DNA of 64,000 nucleotides from Rhizoctonia solani. Its lineage: Eukaryota; Basidiomycota; Agaricomycetes; Cantharellales; Ceratobasidiaceae. The stretch is taken from positions 992,001 to 1,056,000 of the forward strand of contig NC_057377.1 in the NCBI RefSeq assembly GCF_016906535.1. The letters are read 5' to 3'. Position numbers and translations under genes: made by a program. Below, piece by piece: positions 36,373-50,877 of the stretch. How positions within the stretch are numbered: the stretch's first letter is position 1; each line of letters starts with the position of its first letter. The notes below the pieces were generated by a model, which was not told where the DNA came from, did no database searches, and saw only the letters and a list, made by a program, of their open reading frames with translations.

Positions 36373-37279
36373 AGAAGGAATTGCAATGACTTATACATGC
36401 AGTATATCTGGTTGAGTAATAAGTCTCATTGGGATCAGTGAACATGAAATAATTTACTGGCATTTTAATGAAAATCTTATTTTTAATGGTAGATCTAGAA
36501 CTAAAAATCGAGAGCGTATATATGCTGTAGAACCGTGATGTGTATGCTATTCCAGTGAGGCCGTTATGCATGCGCTACAAACGCCCATTTTATATGGGTA
36601 AGTAACAAGGCCATGGCTACTGGCAGGCGGGTTAGCATATACAGTCGTGTTCATCCATGGGTTAGCGGTTGTATTTTCTTCAAGTCACGAGCGCTCGTGA
36701 CTTGAGTTGACTCAAGCAATGAATGGCAGGAAGGGACCTCCCCCCAATTCTAGTTGGGGTACTAGTACCACGGGATTGGCGGAAAACAAAGTGCAAATAG
36801 ATTTTGTTGATCGATGTGCACACCAAGTTCCTTTTTTTTTTTAAAAAAAAAAAAAACCTCCTCATGCGGCCTTTCCGTAACGTGTTTTCAGTACGGCATA
36901 AAAATCTCTCGGGCTCCCGATAGATCAGGGTGGCTTAGGAACACGAGAGCCAACATTTCTCCTTCTGTGGCCTCCTTAAAATAGGAATGTCACGGTACCC
37001 CTTTTAGTAAGATTCATATCGAAAAAGGAATGCGCGGATTCTTAGTGTGTACCCTATAGAGGACTCTACGCATTCTTTCAATAGTAAAGTTCATCCATGA
37101 TTGATCAAGTACTTGGCCGTAAGTGCCTTCATCAAGGGTTTGATGACCGCGTGGAAGCCAAGACCATGCCAACTACCTGCACAGGTAAGACGCCGTTATG
37201 GAATTCCATACATATAATACCATCGGTATTCATACGAAAGGAACCCCACCTATAGTTCACCAACTACACTACGGTGCTC
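36373..37279. other. Intergenic with palindromes and a T/A tract
   Basis: Between arrestin-like genes 2 and 3. Holds the palindrome at 36680-36716 and a T11-A14 inverted homopolymer tract at about 36831-36856. No gene seen. Confidence 0.45.
36680..36716. repeat. Nested palindrome (26-bp perfect palindrome plus CTTGAGT/ACTCAAG arms)
   Basis: 36680-36705 is a perfect 26-bp palindrome centred on GAGCGCTC. Its right end CTTGAGT (36701-36707) also pairs with ACTCAAG (36710-36716). Such a structure could be a transposon terminus, a protein-binding site or a cruciform-forming element; no element body is visible around it. Confidence 0.6.
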
Positions 37280-38976
37280 ATGGATGCATTTATTGCACTT
37301 GGGGGCGACAATGGATACACCCCGTTGCGTGTGGGACCTATTCAACCGTAAGCCAGTTGCTCCGGTTGATATGTTGATGCTTATGGTATGGATTTATCCG
37401 AATCGATTAGACTTGGGTCAGGTGCAAATTACTTTCCGGTCAGCGCTGCGACTCCCATCGCGTTGGACGCAGAAACCCATCCGTCTGGCTATGCCATCCG
37501 CATCAAACTTGAAAATACCCATCCTGACCTCCCGTTTCGTACTAGCGAGCAAATAAATGGTCAACTGAAGACATATTCAAAGCTTGGGATGAAACAGCTC
37601 ACAGCCTCCAGGTTGTCGCTGAGGGTGTATTTCGAATCTCGGACGTTATTCATGGGCCTGAGACCCAAGCAGTCCGGGGCACTCAACCAGCGAATGCAAA
37701 ACATGAAAAGTGCTGCGGCCCAGGACTACGATAATGTAATGGGGTACGAGGTGCACAGGGGTGTTATCCCCTCCGAAAACCTGATACTCTCTTGGGACCC
37801 AAAAGCCCAATTAGATGCCGTACTCGAACCGGGAAACGGCCACTCTGAGGTTTCAATTCCGTTTTCGTTCACTATTCCTCAGAAGATGGCTATAACAGAG
37901 TTTAACAAGTATAGCGGTGCGCCTCGGAATTTATGTCCTGTGCGACGTCATCCTCCGCCCACACTCCGAGACTCACCAGTTGGAAGCATTCAATGGATTG
38001 TTGAAGCTGTCATGGATCTCGCTCCAAATGTGCAGAGAGAACAGGATGAGATTATGTTCCTCAAGCCTACTGACCAACGGGTTCTAACGAGATTCGTATT
38101 TCCTGTGATACCCGCTCCTAAGGATGTTACCCCACTTAGACAAGAGCCTTTCTTTGGTACCGATATGGAAAATCAGCTTTTTGGCTCACAGAGACTTCGT
38201 GGCGAAGGGGCGGGGACAAAGAAGGTGCTGGAGGCCAAAGGAGGAAAGTGGGAAGCATACGTCAAGGAGATCGCAGTACTTGAAAAGTACCACGTTCGAT
38301 CTGAGGTCAGTAACACAAATGGATACATATATGCCTGGTCAAGCATTTATGCAGACTTACGTGAACTCGGGGTCACAATTCTCCACCAACGCACCCGTCT
38401 TCCCTCTCGTCTTGTTTCTCAAGCACATAGGAACCCGTGCCAGCGCACTCCCCTCCTTTCTCCGTTCCTCAAAGCCAAAGACGATGCACCTAACGCATGC
38501 AACAATCGCAGTTCGATGCACGACGTCTACAAGGGGCGGGAAAGAGGTCGTAGCTCACGTCCGGAATGTTGTGATCAGACGGCACGAGCTACGGTTCGAT
38601 GCGGATTCTGGTTCGTCTAAACCTGGGATTGCTATACCGAGTGGAGATGCCGCTCCGCTCGAAATTGATCTCACGTTTGATGTTCAGTCGCAAGAAGAAA
38701 TGAACCTGTCAGCTACGAAACAATTTTCAGTGCCCGCGAGAAATCTTACACCCAGTTTCAGGACGCCGAACATTGAACACGAGGTTAGTGTCTGAGCTAT
38801 CGGTCAAGAAATTAATACACTAAAAATTGCCCTAGTACCACATAATGGTTTACCTGAAATTCGCAGGAGACGAAGTCCAACGAATTGCAACACAGTTTCC
38901 GGTCCAGGTTGTACCTGGTAGCATCGAAAATCAGCTTCCTCCATATCAAGACGTAGCTCCCGAATACTCAGGGTGA
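37280..38976 (+). CDS. Arrestin-like protein, paralogue 3 of 3
   Basis: A first exon (37280-37347; MDAFIALGGDNGYTPLRVGP then IQ) joins through a 63-nt intron to 'LGSGANYFPVSAATP', matching intron position and phase in paralogues 1 and 2; the nearer ATG at 37388 would skip this. Family blocks follow: 'RVYFESRTLFMGLRPK', 'YEVHRGVIPSEN', 'IPFSFTIPQKMAITE', 'PPTLRDSPVGSIQWIVEAV', 'TTSTRGGKEVVAHV', 'LTPSFRTPNIEHE' and 'VYLKFAGDEVQRIATQFPVQ'. About 500 residues. It is the most diverged of the three, lacking the glutamate-rich 'SEEELESEKK' helix seen in the others. Confidence 0.6.
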
Positions 38977-39076
38977 ACCTTATCATCTGTCCCAATTCGA
39001 TACGATTAATCGTGTAATACTACAACATGAAAACAAATATCCAAATCTACCGACACAAAAACAAAAAATGATTCTT

Positions 39077-43002
<3,926 letters not shown>

Positions 43003-44464
43003 TGCCGGTCGTCGCTCGTGGCAGACCACAAATACCAAGCGCCACGCTTTGCTCAGCCAACCGTCTGACTAAGCACTCCACATCACGACTATTGATCCCA
43101 GAGCGGAACTCATTCGATTGATTCGTTACCTCAGGGAAAAATATGCGAATGTGTGCCCCATCCTATAACATGATTCTCACCCCGACCTGTTTACTAGGGC
43201 AGTACTCAAGGACTTCAGCCCGAATTATGACCGAATAATGCATCATAAGCGAACGCCCACCGTCTTGACGGGCCTTTGTGACTTGGAGGCTCGACGGATA
43301 ATAAAAGCTCGTAATAAAAATAGTTAACAGCTCATATTCTTGTTGTAAACTGCTCCTTGTGCTCTTTTACCTCGTGCAACTTGCTTCAGGCCCTCGCCCT
43401 TGGGAGCTCCTCCTGATGAGTACTTCTATCTACCGCCACTTGAGAAACAATAAGTTTTTGAACTTGTTGGAAATCCAAAAGCAAACTATGAGATGCTGTA
43501 TGCATAGCTCGCTCTCCAACATTTTTGCACAAATGATCTAAAATGGGTATAGGTAGTGACCTACACGCTCGATTTCTCTGACTTTTTTGCATACAAGCCA
43601 GACATAAACGAATTGATGATAGCTTTCCTGGTACTTAGTGAACTTTCACCAAACCTTCTGTAATACCTCCCCGTATCTATTGTAAATATTAGTACAGCCG
43701 AGAGTCTACGGAAAAATCTGCCCGTTGTGTTGGTCCAACGACTTTGAATTGATTCCAAGATGTATTCGGCTCTCAAGGCGTTTACAATAACTTGAGCTAT
43801 AAGCTTGCTACTCGTAATCTACACGTTGCCTCGTTGGGACTAAATTGTACCTATGACCCATTTCTGAGTTCAAGCCTACCAACCATTGAAGCATCTTCAT
43901 TTCAACTTGAGCCTTAGTGAGTTGCATCCTCTTCGGTGTGCAGAAATAAATCGATAATAGAAAAATGCATATACAAAACTAATACAAGACGCGTTCAATA
44001 AATAAGTAATGACAGGGTGAGTAAAGTGAGTAGAGAGGTCAGGGTACAAGAGCTTGAAAGAGCCCTTTATATACCTTAACAACTCTCTTGAGTCATACCG
44101 TAGAAAGCTGCGCTTTCTACGGCGCATCTATATAGTGACTCAACATTTGACTCGATTACTGCGATAGAATATACTAGATTGTTTTAGTATCTACGAGGTA
44201 TTTCTACACGGTGCGCTCGCAATCTATTATGTGCATTTGACCCCACAGACACAGGGTGCAACAAACAAAATAAATACTCAAAATCCACCCAAGATACTAG
44301 ATTTAATATCCAAGTTGTCAGTTTAAGTGTAACTCTAATCAGCCCGTGCATCTATCTTACTACTTGACACTGGATCCAGCTTACATGTTCAATGCGCCAG
44401 TTGATTCGCCTCCCTGCATACCTCCAATACGATACATAATGCTTCTAGAGTACGTTTATTGACT
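43003..44464. other. Intergenic with hairpin
   Basis: About 1.5 kb upstream of PRP22. Only random frames. The structured element at 44088-44143 lies here. Confidence 0.45.
44088..44143. repeat. Nested inverted repeat (possible MITE relic or hairpin)
   Basis: Outer arms TTGAGTCA (44088-44095) and TGACTCAA (44136-44143) enclose a perfect 11-bp hairpin, CCGTAGAAAGC and GCTTTCTACGG with loop TGC (44098-44122). The outer arm resembles the TTGAGT/ACTCAA arms at 36700-36716. Confidence 0.5.
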
Positions 44465-44851
44465 CTAGCCGTGTCGGCTTCTTTCGAAGAGGATACGATT
44501 CTGAGCTCTCGAGGCCATATGGAAATAGTCTTTGGATTTGTATACTTCCTTTACTTGTTCGGCTGCGTCTGCCTGGGTTTGTAGAACGACTTTGTTGTGC
44601 ATGTTTGCGTTTTTGACGAGGGAGTTGAGAAAGCTCTTGTTGGTTCTAGGAGCATTACTGTCTGTGCTGAGAAGCTGTCAGCTACAATAGGTTCTGCTAC
44701 AATCTCACTCACTATCCGGGTTTTGGTATATATGCGCGCATACAACCTTTAGAATAGTTTGTAGCTTTGGTCTTTGCTTCCTTCAATATCAACTCTGCCA
44801 CATGCTGATCCAATTCTTCGTCGGTTACAGTAGGAGGCACTGAAGCGCCCA
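44465..44851 (-). CDS. Small hypothetical protein, two exons
   Basis: Exon 1 (44851-44713) and exon 2 (44666-44465), joined through a strong GTGAGT donor, give about 113 residues: MGASVPPTVTDEELDQHVAE ... 'KATNYSKGCMRAYIPKPG' | 'YTDSNAPRTNKSFLNSLVKN' ... 'ASRAQNRILFERSRHG'. The sequence is helical, charged and coding-like over its whole length, with the order 'DEELDQHVAELILKEA', a Gly-containing turn, then 'NKSFLNSLVKNANMHNKVVL'. I do not recognise a named family; it reads like a conserved small basidiomycete protein. No signal peptide or membrane segment. Confidence 0.6.
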
Positions 44852-45015
44852 TTGAAGCTTAGACCAGCAAATTGACAACATTGGCAGCATTGTGTATTGA
44901 GCAAAGAATTAGATACCATTGTTTCAGAATACCAGCAAGAAATGTACGGTTGAGATGCTACAATAGCTCAGCTCATGGACAGTGTGTATACAGTGGTCGT
45001 GCTCCCCACGCTGGC

Positions 45016-45031
45016 AGTATGTTCACGTGAC
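45016..45031 (+). repeat. Target-site duplication, left copy
   Basis: AGTATGTTCACGTGAC, identical over 16 bp to 46099-46114, immediately before the first LINE-coding bases. Confidence 0.85.
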
Positions 45032-45830
45032 AGCCAACATATACGATGCGGAAATGCTGGGCATACTACTAGCGTTCATGAAAGCAAAACACATAGCCGA
45101 AAACCAAGGTTATCGTAAAATTCGTATATATTGCGATAACCAGGCTGCTGTGAAAGCCATCGCCGACCTCTCACGACACCCGGGCCAATATGCGTCTAGA
45201 GTATTCGTCCCCGCCGCCAAGGCATTCATCGAGGGACATCCAGAACGATCCATACATATCACCTGGACGCCCGGGCACAACGGGGTCGAAGGCAACGAAA
45301 CTGCGGACCGTCTGGCTAACGAAGGGGCTAGAGTTATCCCGACCCCAATCTTCAATCGCACCATTACATGGGCGAGAGAACAGGCCACCCTCAAGACCGT
45401 ACGCTCATGGAAGAAAGCATGGCACGAACACGCAGAGCTCAGAGTCAACTCGAAATACTACATCCCCCGCCCACCTGCTCTCAAGCTACACCCGATCTTC
45501 AATACCAGCAAGCTGGGCAGGGACCTCGAGTGTCGCCTCGTGCAATACCTCACGGGGCACGGACATTACGGAGAGTACCACGCTCAATTTCACCATGACG
45601 TCGATCCCAGGTGCGCCTGTGGGGAATCGGACGAGACCATCTTTCATTTAACCACCTCCTGTCCCGCTACGGCGGGACACAGGGGGACACTTAGTGAGTT
45701 CTCCACCAACATTAACGATCCCACACTGTTTGGCTCCCTTGCAGGTCTCGAAGCAGTAGCAAAGTTCATCGCCAGGACGGGCATAGGTCGAAGACGAGGA
45801 GGCCCGCAGGCAGCCGCTCAAACCATGTAG
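45032..45830 (+). pseudogene. RNase H domain and C-terminal zinc knuckle of LINE reverse transcriptase
   Basis: Open frame from the truncation point to TAG 45828-45830: 'NIYDAEMLGILLAFMKAKHI' (catalytic Glu), 'IYCDNQAAVKAI' (Asp), 'ITWTPGHNGVEGNETADRLA' (His and Asp), then 'CACGESDETIFHLTTSCP', a C-x-C...H...C knuckle typical of Tad1-type elements. Endonuclease and reverse transcriptase domains are missing. The frame extends 50 nt upstream to an ATG at 44982, but those bases are the host flank and target duplication, so that start is not part of the element. Confidence 0.85.
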
Positions 45831-46098
45831 TAGATACGCCCCTATGGCCGCCATTTCATTTCCGCCCTTACGGCCTCTACCCCGAGTTAGGCCTTAAGCC
45901 ACCTGTACGTCGCCACGCGACTCTAGTTCATCTCTGACCGTGCTACCTTCTCACTTTTTCTCCTTTTCTCTCTTTCTTGTGCCCCCTGTTTCTGTGTCTT
46001 ACTTTGTAGCTCTGACGGTTCGGTTCTGGTGCTGTGAGCGGTTTGCCTAGTTCGCATGTAACTCCCGTATTGTTTATATATGGAAGTGTATCAAAAAA
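45032..46098 (+). mobile_element. 5'-truncated non-LTR retrotransposon (Tad1-like LINE)
   Basis: About 1.07 kb bounded exactly by the 16-bp duplication. It contains the RNase H-bearing 3' end of the LINE ORF, about 270 bp of 3' UTR and a short A-tail (TATCAAAAAAA) right before the right copy of the duplication. Truncation at the 5' end and the A-tail are the normal result of target-primed reverse transcription. The perfect duplication implies a fairly recent insertion. Confidence 0.88.
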
Positions 46099-46114
46099 AG
46101 TATGTTCACGTGAC
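46099..46114 (+). repeat. Target-site duplication, right copy
   Basis: AGTATGTTCACGTGAC directly after the LINE A-tail; matches the left copy base for base. Confidence 0.85.
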
Positions 46115-46306
46115 CATTGGCTTCTAGATCTCCCGCTGAGCGCCAGCATACTTCAACGACAACCCAACGTCCTCGTGCTCGCATTCTCCAAGTTTAATGA
46201 GCCCTACCTTAAAGCTTTCGCTTGTAGTCTTGATATAACTCCAGCTATCGACACGTAGCTAGGCCAAACTAACATATTTCAGTCAATCTTAAATTAGCTG
46301 TCTTCA

Positions 46307-49300
46307 ATGCCATTCTCTGCCTTCAGTGGTGGTTGGAACTCCAAATTTAGGATGCAACTCAACTCAAACTATAGCAAGTCAAGCTTAAACGTTTCAGCAG
46401 CGCCTGAGAGCGTAAGCTCTTCGGTCTATCACGATGGACTCTCGCGGGCCCAGGGCACAGCGAGCGAGCTTAACATTGACCAGCCGCCCAGAATACGGCG
46501 TTCCAGGTCTAAAATATCACGTGCGTTCAGCTTTAACGAGTTCGTGCAACTATCTCATGATTCTCATCACTTGGCAGAACCAGGAACAGGTCGTGCAAAT
46601 ATGAAGTCACTATCGAATGGATCAGCGGAGTCGTTCCATACCGCCAGCGTGAGATCCAGTGCTTCTAGAAGATCTCATATTGAAGATACGACCCGAGCTA
46701 TACCAGTACCAGGTAGTGAAGATACTGCCAAAGCATTCGCCGAGCGAGCATGGCAAGAAGACCCCAGTTTTGTTGAGCGAGAGAAGTTGGTTGAATGGCT
46801 TGGATCTCCGTGAGTTTCGGGTGCGATATAATTCCCTGTGCCACACAGAAACTCACTCGAAACCTATTTATCTAGGTCTGAGATTAGGTATCAAGCATTG
46901 GCCTATTACATTGCCCATTTTGAGTTTGGTGGATCTGATATTGACGATGCCATACGGTGCGAGGGGACATAAATGCACGTCTGGTCAACTAACATTGATT
47001 ACCATTCAGGCAACTGTGTAACAAACTATATATGAAGGGAGAAACTGAGCAAATAAACCGAGTGTTGGAGGCTTTTAGTAAGCATTACGTGACTCAAAAT
47101 GCTGCTTCTATCTGGCGGATAGCAGGTGAGAACCGATCAAGCCAAAATTGACCAAGGGTGTGCCTGATTACTTGTGGGTAGATGTTGTACATGTGGTGTC
47201 TTTTGCGATCATCCTCCTCAATACGGACCTTCAAGTGGCCGAGCTCAACTCGCACATCACAAGCTCTCGATTTGTTGAGAATACGATTGAAGCTGTCCGC
47301 GGAGAACTTCACTTCCCTACTTCACCATCCGGCAAGCGTGAATCACCAGTTTCCGTGAACATCGATCGACGCCCTTCCAGCCGAGGCAGTCGAACCAGTA
47401 GGGATAGCTGGGTAGTAACACAGCCATCAGATGCAGGAGAGGCCCAATTCGACGAACGATGGTTTATAGACATTTCGCGCGAGTTATCGGTATGTCTAAA
47501 CTCGGTCTGAAAGTAGTTTACTTGACAATCGCGACCATTTCAGGCCATCCACAATCGTATACAAGCGAAGCCCATTCTTCAAACTAGCAGATACAAAGAT
47601 CCCACCGCTTCTCCTCGATCAAGATCCAAGTCTCGGGCTAGTTTTTTATCAACCTTTGGACGCGTGAGTAATGTCATCTGCACGAGCTATCATACCTGAC
47701 CCATGCCCCAATATTAATAGCGAGCATCTTCATCCATGCCTTCACTTCCTCAATTCCTAGGCATCACCTCCAACCAATTACCCCAGTCACCTGCAAGTAA
47801 CGACCCGAGCAAGTTGGCTGATTCTCGTTGGGAAAAGTCTGGACCTCTGTTATGGAAGTCAATGAAACCAACCGCGGGAAGGAACGCGAAGTCAAAAAGA
47901 TGGCGGAGTGTTATAGCCACTGTACGAAATAGTATTTTCGACATGGGCGGCCCAGCGTCACCTGGGAACAGCGTACGTCCGAGGCTTTGATAATTAGATT
48001 GATTATATTGAAGCTCATTGGCTTGTAGGGTGCAGCTGGTCGTCGACTCGGAGCCCTTTCGCTTCTACATACTCTTGCTATCGAAGTTCCCGCTCCTAAA
48101 GGTACAAAAGTCCGAAGCTTTGGGCTTACCCTTGCATCTGGGGAGACACACGTCTTTGAAATCCAAGCCTCTGGAGGGGTATTCAGCAAGTCCAAGTCCA
48201 AGGGTGGAGCAGATCCCGATGCGGAGGTTTCAGCATGGGTGCATGCCTGCAACTATCATGCGGCACGTTATAGCCGTGCCCCATTGCTTGAAGTTGTTAC
48301 GAATGTCGAGTACGGATGGAATAGAGTTGCCGAGGTTGACGATGACCAAGATAGCATCAACGGTCATGTCCGGAACGTGCTGATTGAGGATTGGGTCCCG
48401 CCCAACTCGCCGGCGACGGAAGCGCAAACAGATGTTGAAACCCAACTTGAAGTATGGAACAAACAAGTTGATATATGCAACCTTAAGTTTGCTGAACACG
48501 GTGAATTAAGAGGAAAGATGATGGGTTTGGTGAGTTGCCATTTACGTTATTGATACCGGCTTGAGCGGGTCTTTCCAGTACCGTCCAGGTAGCGTGGATG
48601 CACAAAAGGCGCTGAGCAACTGGGAGAAGAAAGCCCAATATCTTCTCACAGAGATAGTAAAATACGAAGCCTATGCTGAAGTCCTACGACATTGTTTGTC
48701 CCGGGGGTATTCGATCAATAATTCTAGTTCATGCTACAACAACGCCTCCGGCTCTGTTCACATTGATCCAGTGATTAAACCGCCCTATGATGTCTCAGTG
48801 GTCCCAGATGCAGAATTGACTTATCCTTCATCGCCCACCAGATATGAAACTTCGGCTCGCCAGTCGTTGATAAGAGATATTACCGTGGAGAACCCTTCGC
48901 ACGAAGCTCTCTATGACAATCTTCCTCGCTCGGATCATGATGAATCCCGATGCTCGAATGAAATTAAGGATGATCAACAGTCATACTCACCAGTAAGTTG
49001 TATATATTTTTGCTACTTCGATACTATTTTCTCCCGACGTATTCCAGCAATATATGGCATTCACGATGTACGAATGCCTAATGCAACACGGTTGTCCTGA
49101 CTTGACGTCGTTGATCGATCCTCTTGGGTTCTCATCGTCTGCGGTTGCCGAGGGAGGATTCGGAGACGTATGGACTGGAAAATACCACGATAACAACACG
49201 AAGTTAGCCATCAAGGTGCTGAGATTCACTTTGTCAACGGGAGATATTGCGAAAAAGGAGGTAAAAGTGAGGTAGATACAACGTATCCCGACGTATAGCC

Positions 49301-50425
49301 CGCTAACGTGGTTCATTATATTAGCGCACTGCACGCGAAATCTATAGTTGGTCCAAGCTCGATCACGAAAATGTGAATAAATTGTTAGGGATAACAATCT
49401 TCCGAGACAGACTGGGGATGGTATCAGAATGGATGGAAAATGGCAACTTGAGACAGTATATCAGGCGAAACAATGATGTGAACCGTCATGAACTGGTACG
49501 CTGGGCCCGGATATGGACAGCAGCTTCGGCTACCACTCATGAATTTCTTACCAGTGTATCCAAATCGCAAGAGGTGTCTCGTATTTACACGGTCTGAACA
49601 TGGTATGTAAAATGGGGCAGAATTACAGTTCTATCCCATTGATACTGTGACTCAACCAATAGGTTCATGGAGATTTAAAAGGGGTGGGTATTTGAATTCT
49701 CGGACGCACACATACCATAGGCCATGAGTTATCTCTTAACTAACAAGCTATGACAGTGTAACATACTTGTATCATCCACCGGTGTCGCTAAAATTACTGA
49801 TTTCGACTACTCGATTTTTCCTGAATGCAGTCTTGCGTTTTCTGCAACAACCCGTATGGGCGGAGGAACACTCCGGTGGATGGTGGGACATTGCTCAGTG
49901 CACTCTACGCTTCCGGGTCACTCATACTACTAGAGTAGGCTCCAGAACTTATTATCAATGAGCACCCTCCCCAAAGAAATACGAAGACTGATATATACGC
50001 ACTTGGAATGGTGGGTGCTGTCCCTTTGCCCTTCAAGCAGCCAATGTTACATCGTTTGGTCCACAGACCTTTCTTGTGAGTTTGGACCTGGCGTGCACCA
50101 TGTTGTATAGTGAAACGTCACAGGAAACCATAACCGGTTCTCATCCATACTCCGAGTATGGTGATCACCAGCTTTATTTTAAACTTGCGAACAAAGAGCA
50201 TCCAAAACGTTCAAAAGAACACTTCCCAGAAACAGACAAGGGCGGTAGGATGTGGAGTATCTTGCTCCAATGTTGGGATTTTGATCCAACATTACGACCT
50301 ACAGCAGATCAAATCCTCGCATCGGTGGGTGTCACTTTAAAATCTGTGTCGCTTTGAAATCAATATGAGTACAACGCTACTTTCAGCTATCATACTTTCA
50401 AACTCAAGTAACAGATACACCTTAG
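46307..50425 (+). CDS. Chimeric protein: Sec7 ARF-GEF with PH domain fused to TKL protein kinase
   Basis: About 15 exons. N-terminal Ser-rich region; Sec7 domain ('AFAERAWQEDPSFVEREKLVEWLGSP', 'LAYYIAHFEFGGSDIDDAIRQLCNKLYMKGE', 'INRVLEAFSKHY', 'DVVHVVSFAIILLNTDLQVAE'), a basic linker, a PH domain ('SKRWRSVIATVRNS ... ALSLLHTLAIEVPAPKGTKV ... HVFEIQA ... VSAWVHACNYHAARYS') and the helical tail usual in Syt1-type GEFs ('ALSNWEKKAQYLLTEIVKYE'). Then, through a phase-0 intron after 'QQSYSP', the kinase module: 'MYECLMQHGCPDLTSLIDPL', AEGGFGDVW, LAIKVLR, 'VHGDLKGCN', DFD, 'GTLRWM-APELII', TFL microexon, 'RPTADQIL'. The Sec7 'FRLPGE' catalytic glutamate loop is not visible, so GEF activity is doubtful. 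The C-terminus is set by the last acceptor; an alternative stop is at 50357. Confidence 0.78.
50067..50075 (+). other. 9-nt microexon (Thr-Phe-Leu) in the second kinase
   Basis: ACCTTTCTT between a CACAG acceptor and a GTGAGT donor, restoring 'ALGM-TFL-ETITGSHPYSE'. Without it the conserved helix after the APE region is broken. Same position and phase as 17061-17069. Confidence 0.78.
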
Positions 50426-50877
50426 GTGGATGTTGTGCTTGTATTTATCGTTTGCGGACATTTGTAGCCCATCTATACATTCTACAGTTAATCGACTGGC
50501 TTCTTTAGTGACTTTACCGGTGTGTATAACGAAGGGTCTGTCGCAAACTACAGGGAGATGAAAACGCACAGTATGGATGGTCTATGTTTGGCAGTTGTAA
50601 ATTGACACCGAAGAGCTGATGTATGCATAGTGTATGCGTTCAAGCACAGTGGGTTTGACCTTGAATAATGATTTTGACTAGCTACCCCGCACTTTGCGAT
50701 CCTGCGCTGACATCAGCAGTCCAGAACCGTGACGAGGTCGATGGCGCCTAATTACTTTATTAACGCCCAAGCTTGGCAACCACGAGCAAGGCGTCTTTTC
50801 TCCCTCGATCGTAAAACAACATATTTTTTTTCGTAAATACTCTAGACAACCCAACCACTCCCTTTTCTTTTCCATAA
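50426..50877. other. Intergenic, promoter of the GRAM-VASt gene
   Basis: No gene seen. The 40 bases before 50878 are pyrimidine-rich, as often near fungal transcription starts. Confidence 0.4.

Noticed and set aside
44982..45031. Host-encoded start of an RNase H gene
   Set aside because: The perfect 16-bp duplication shows these bases are the insertion flank, not part of the element's ORF.
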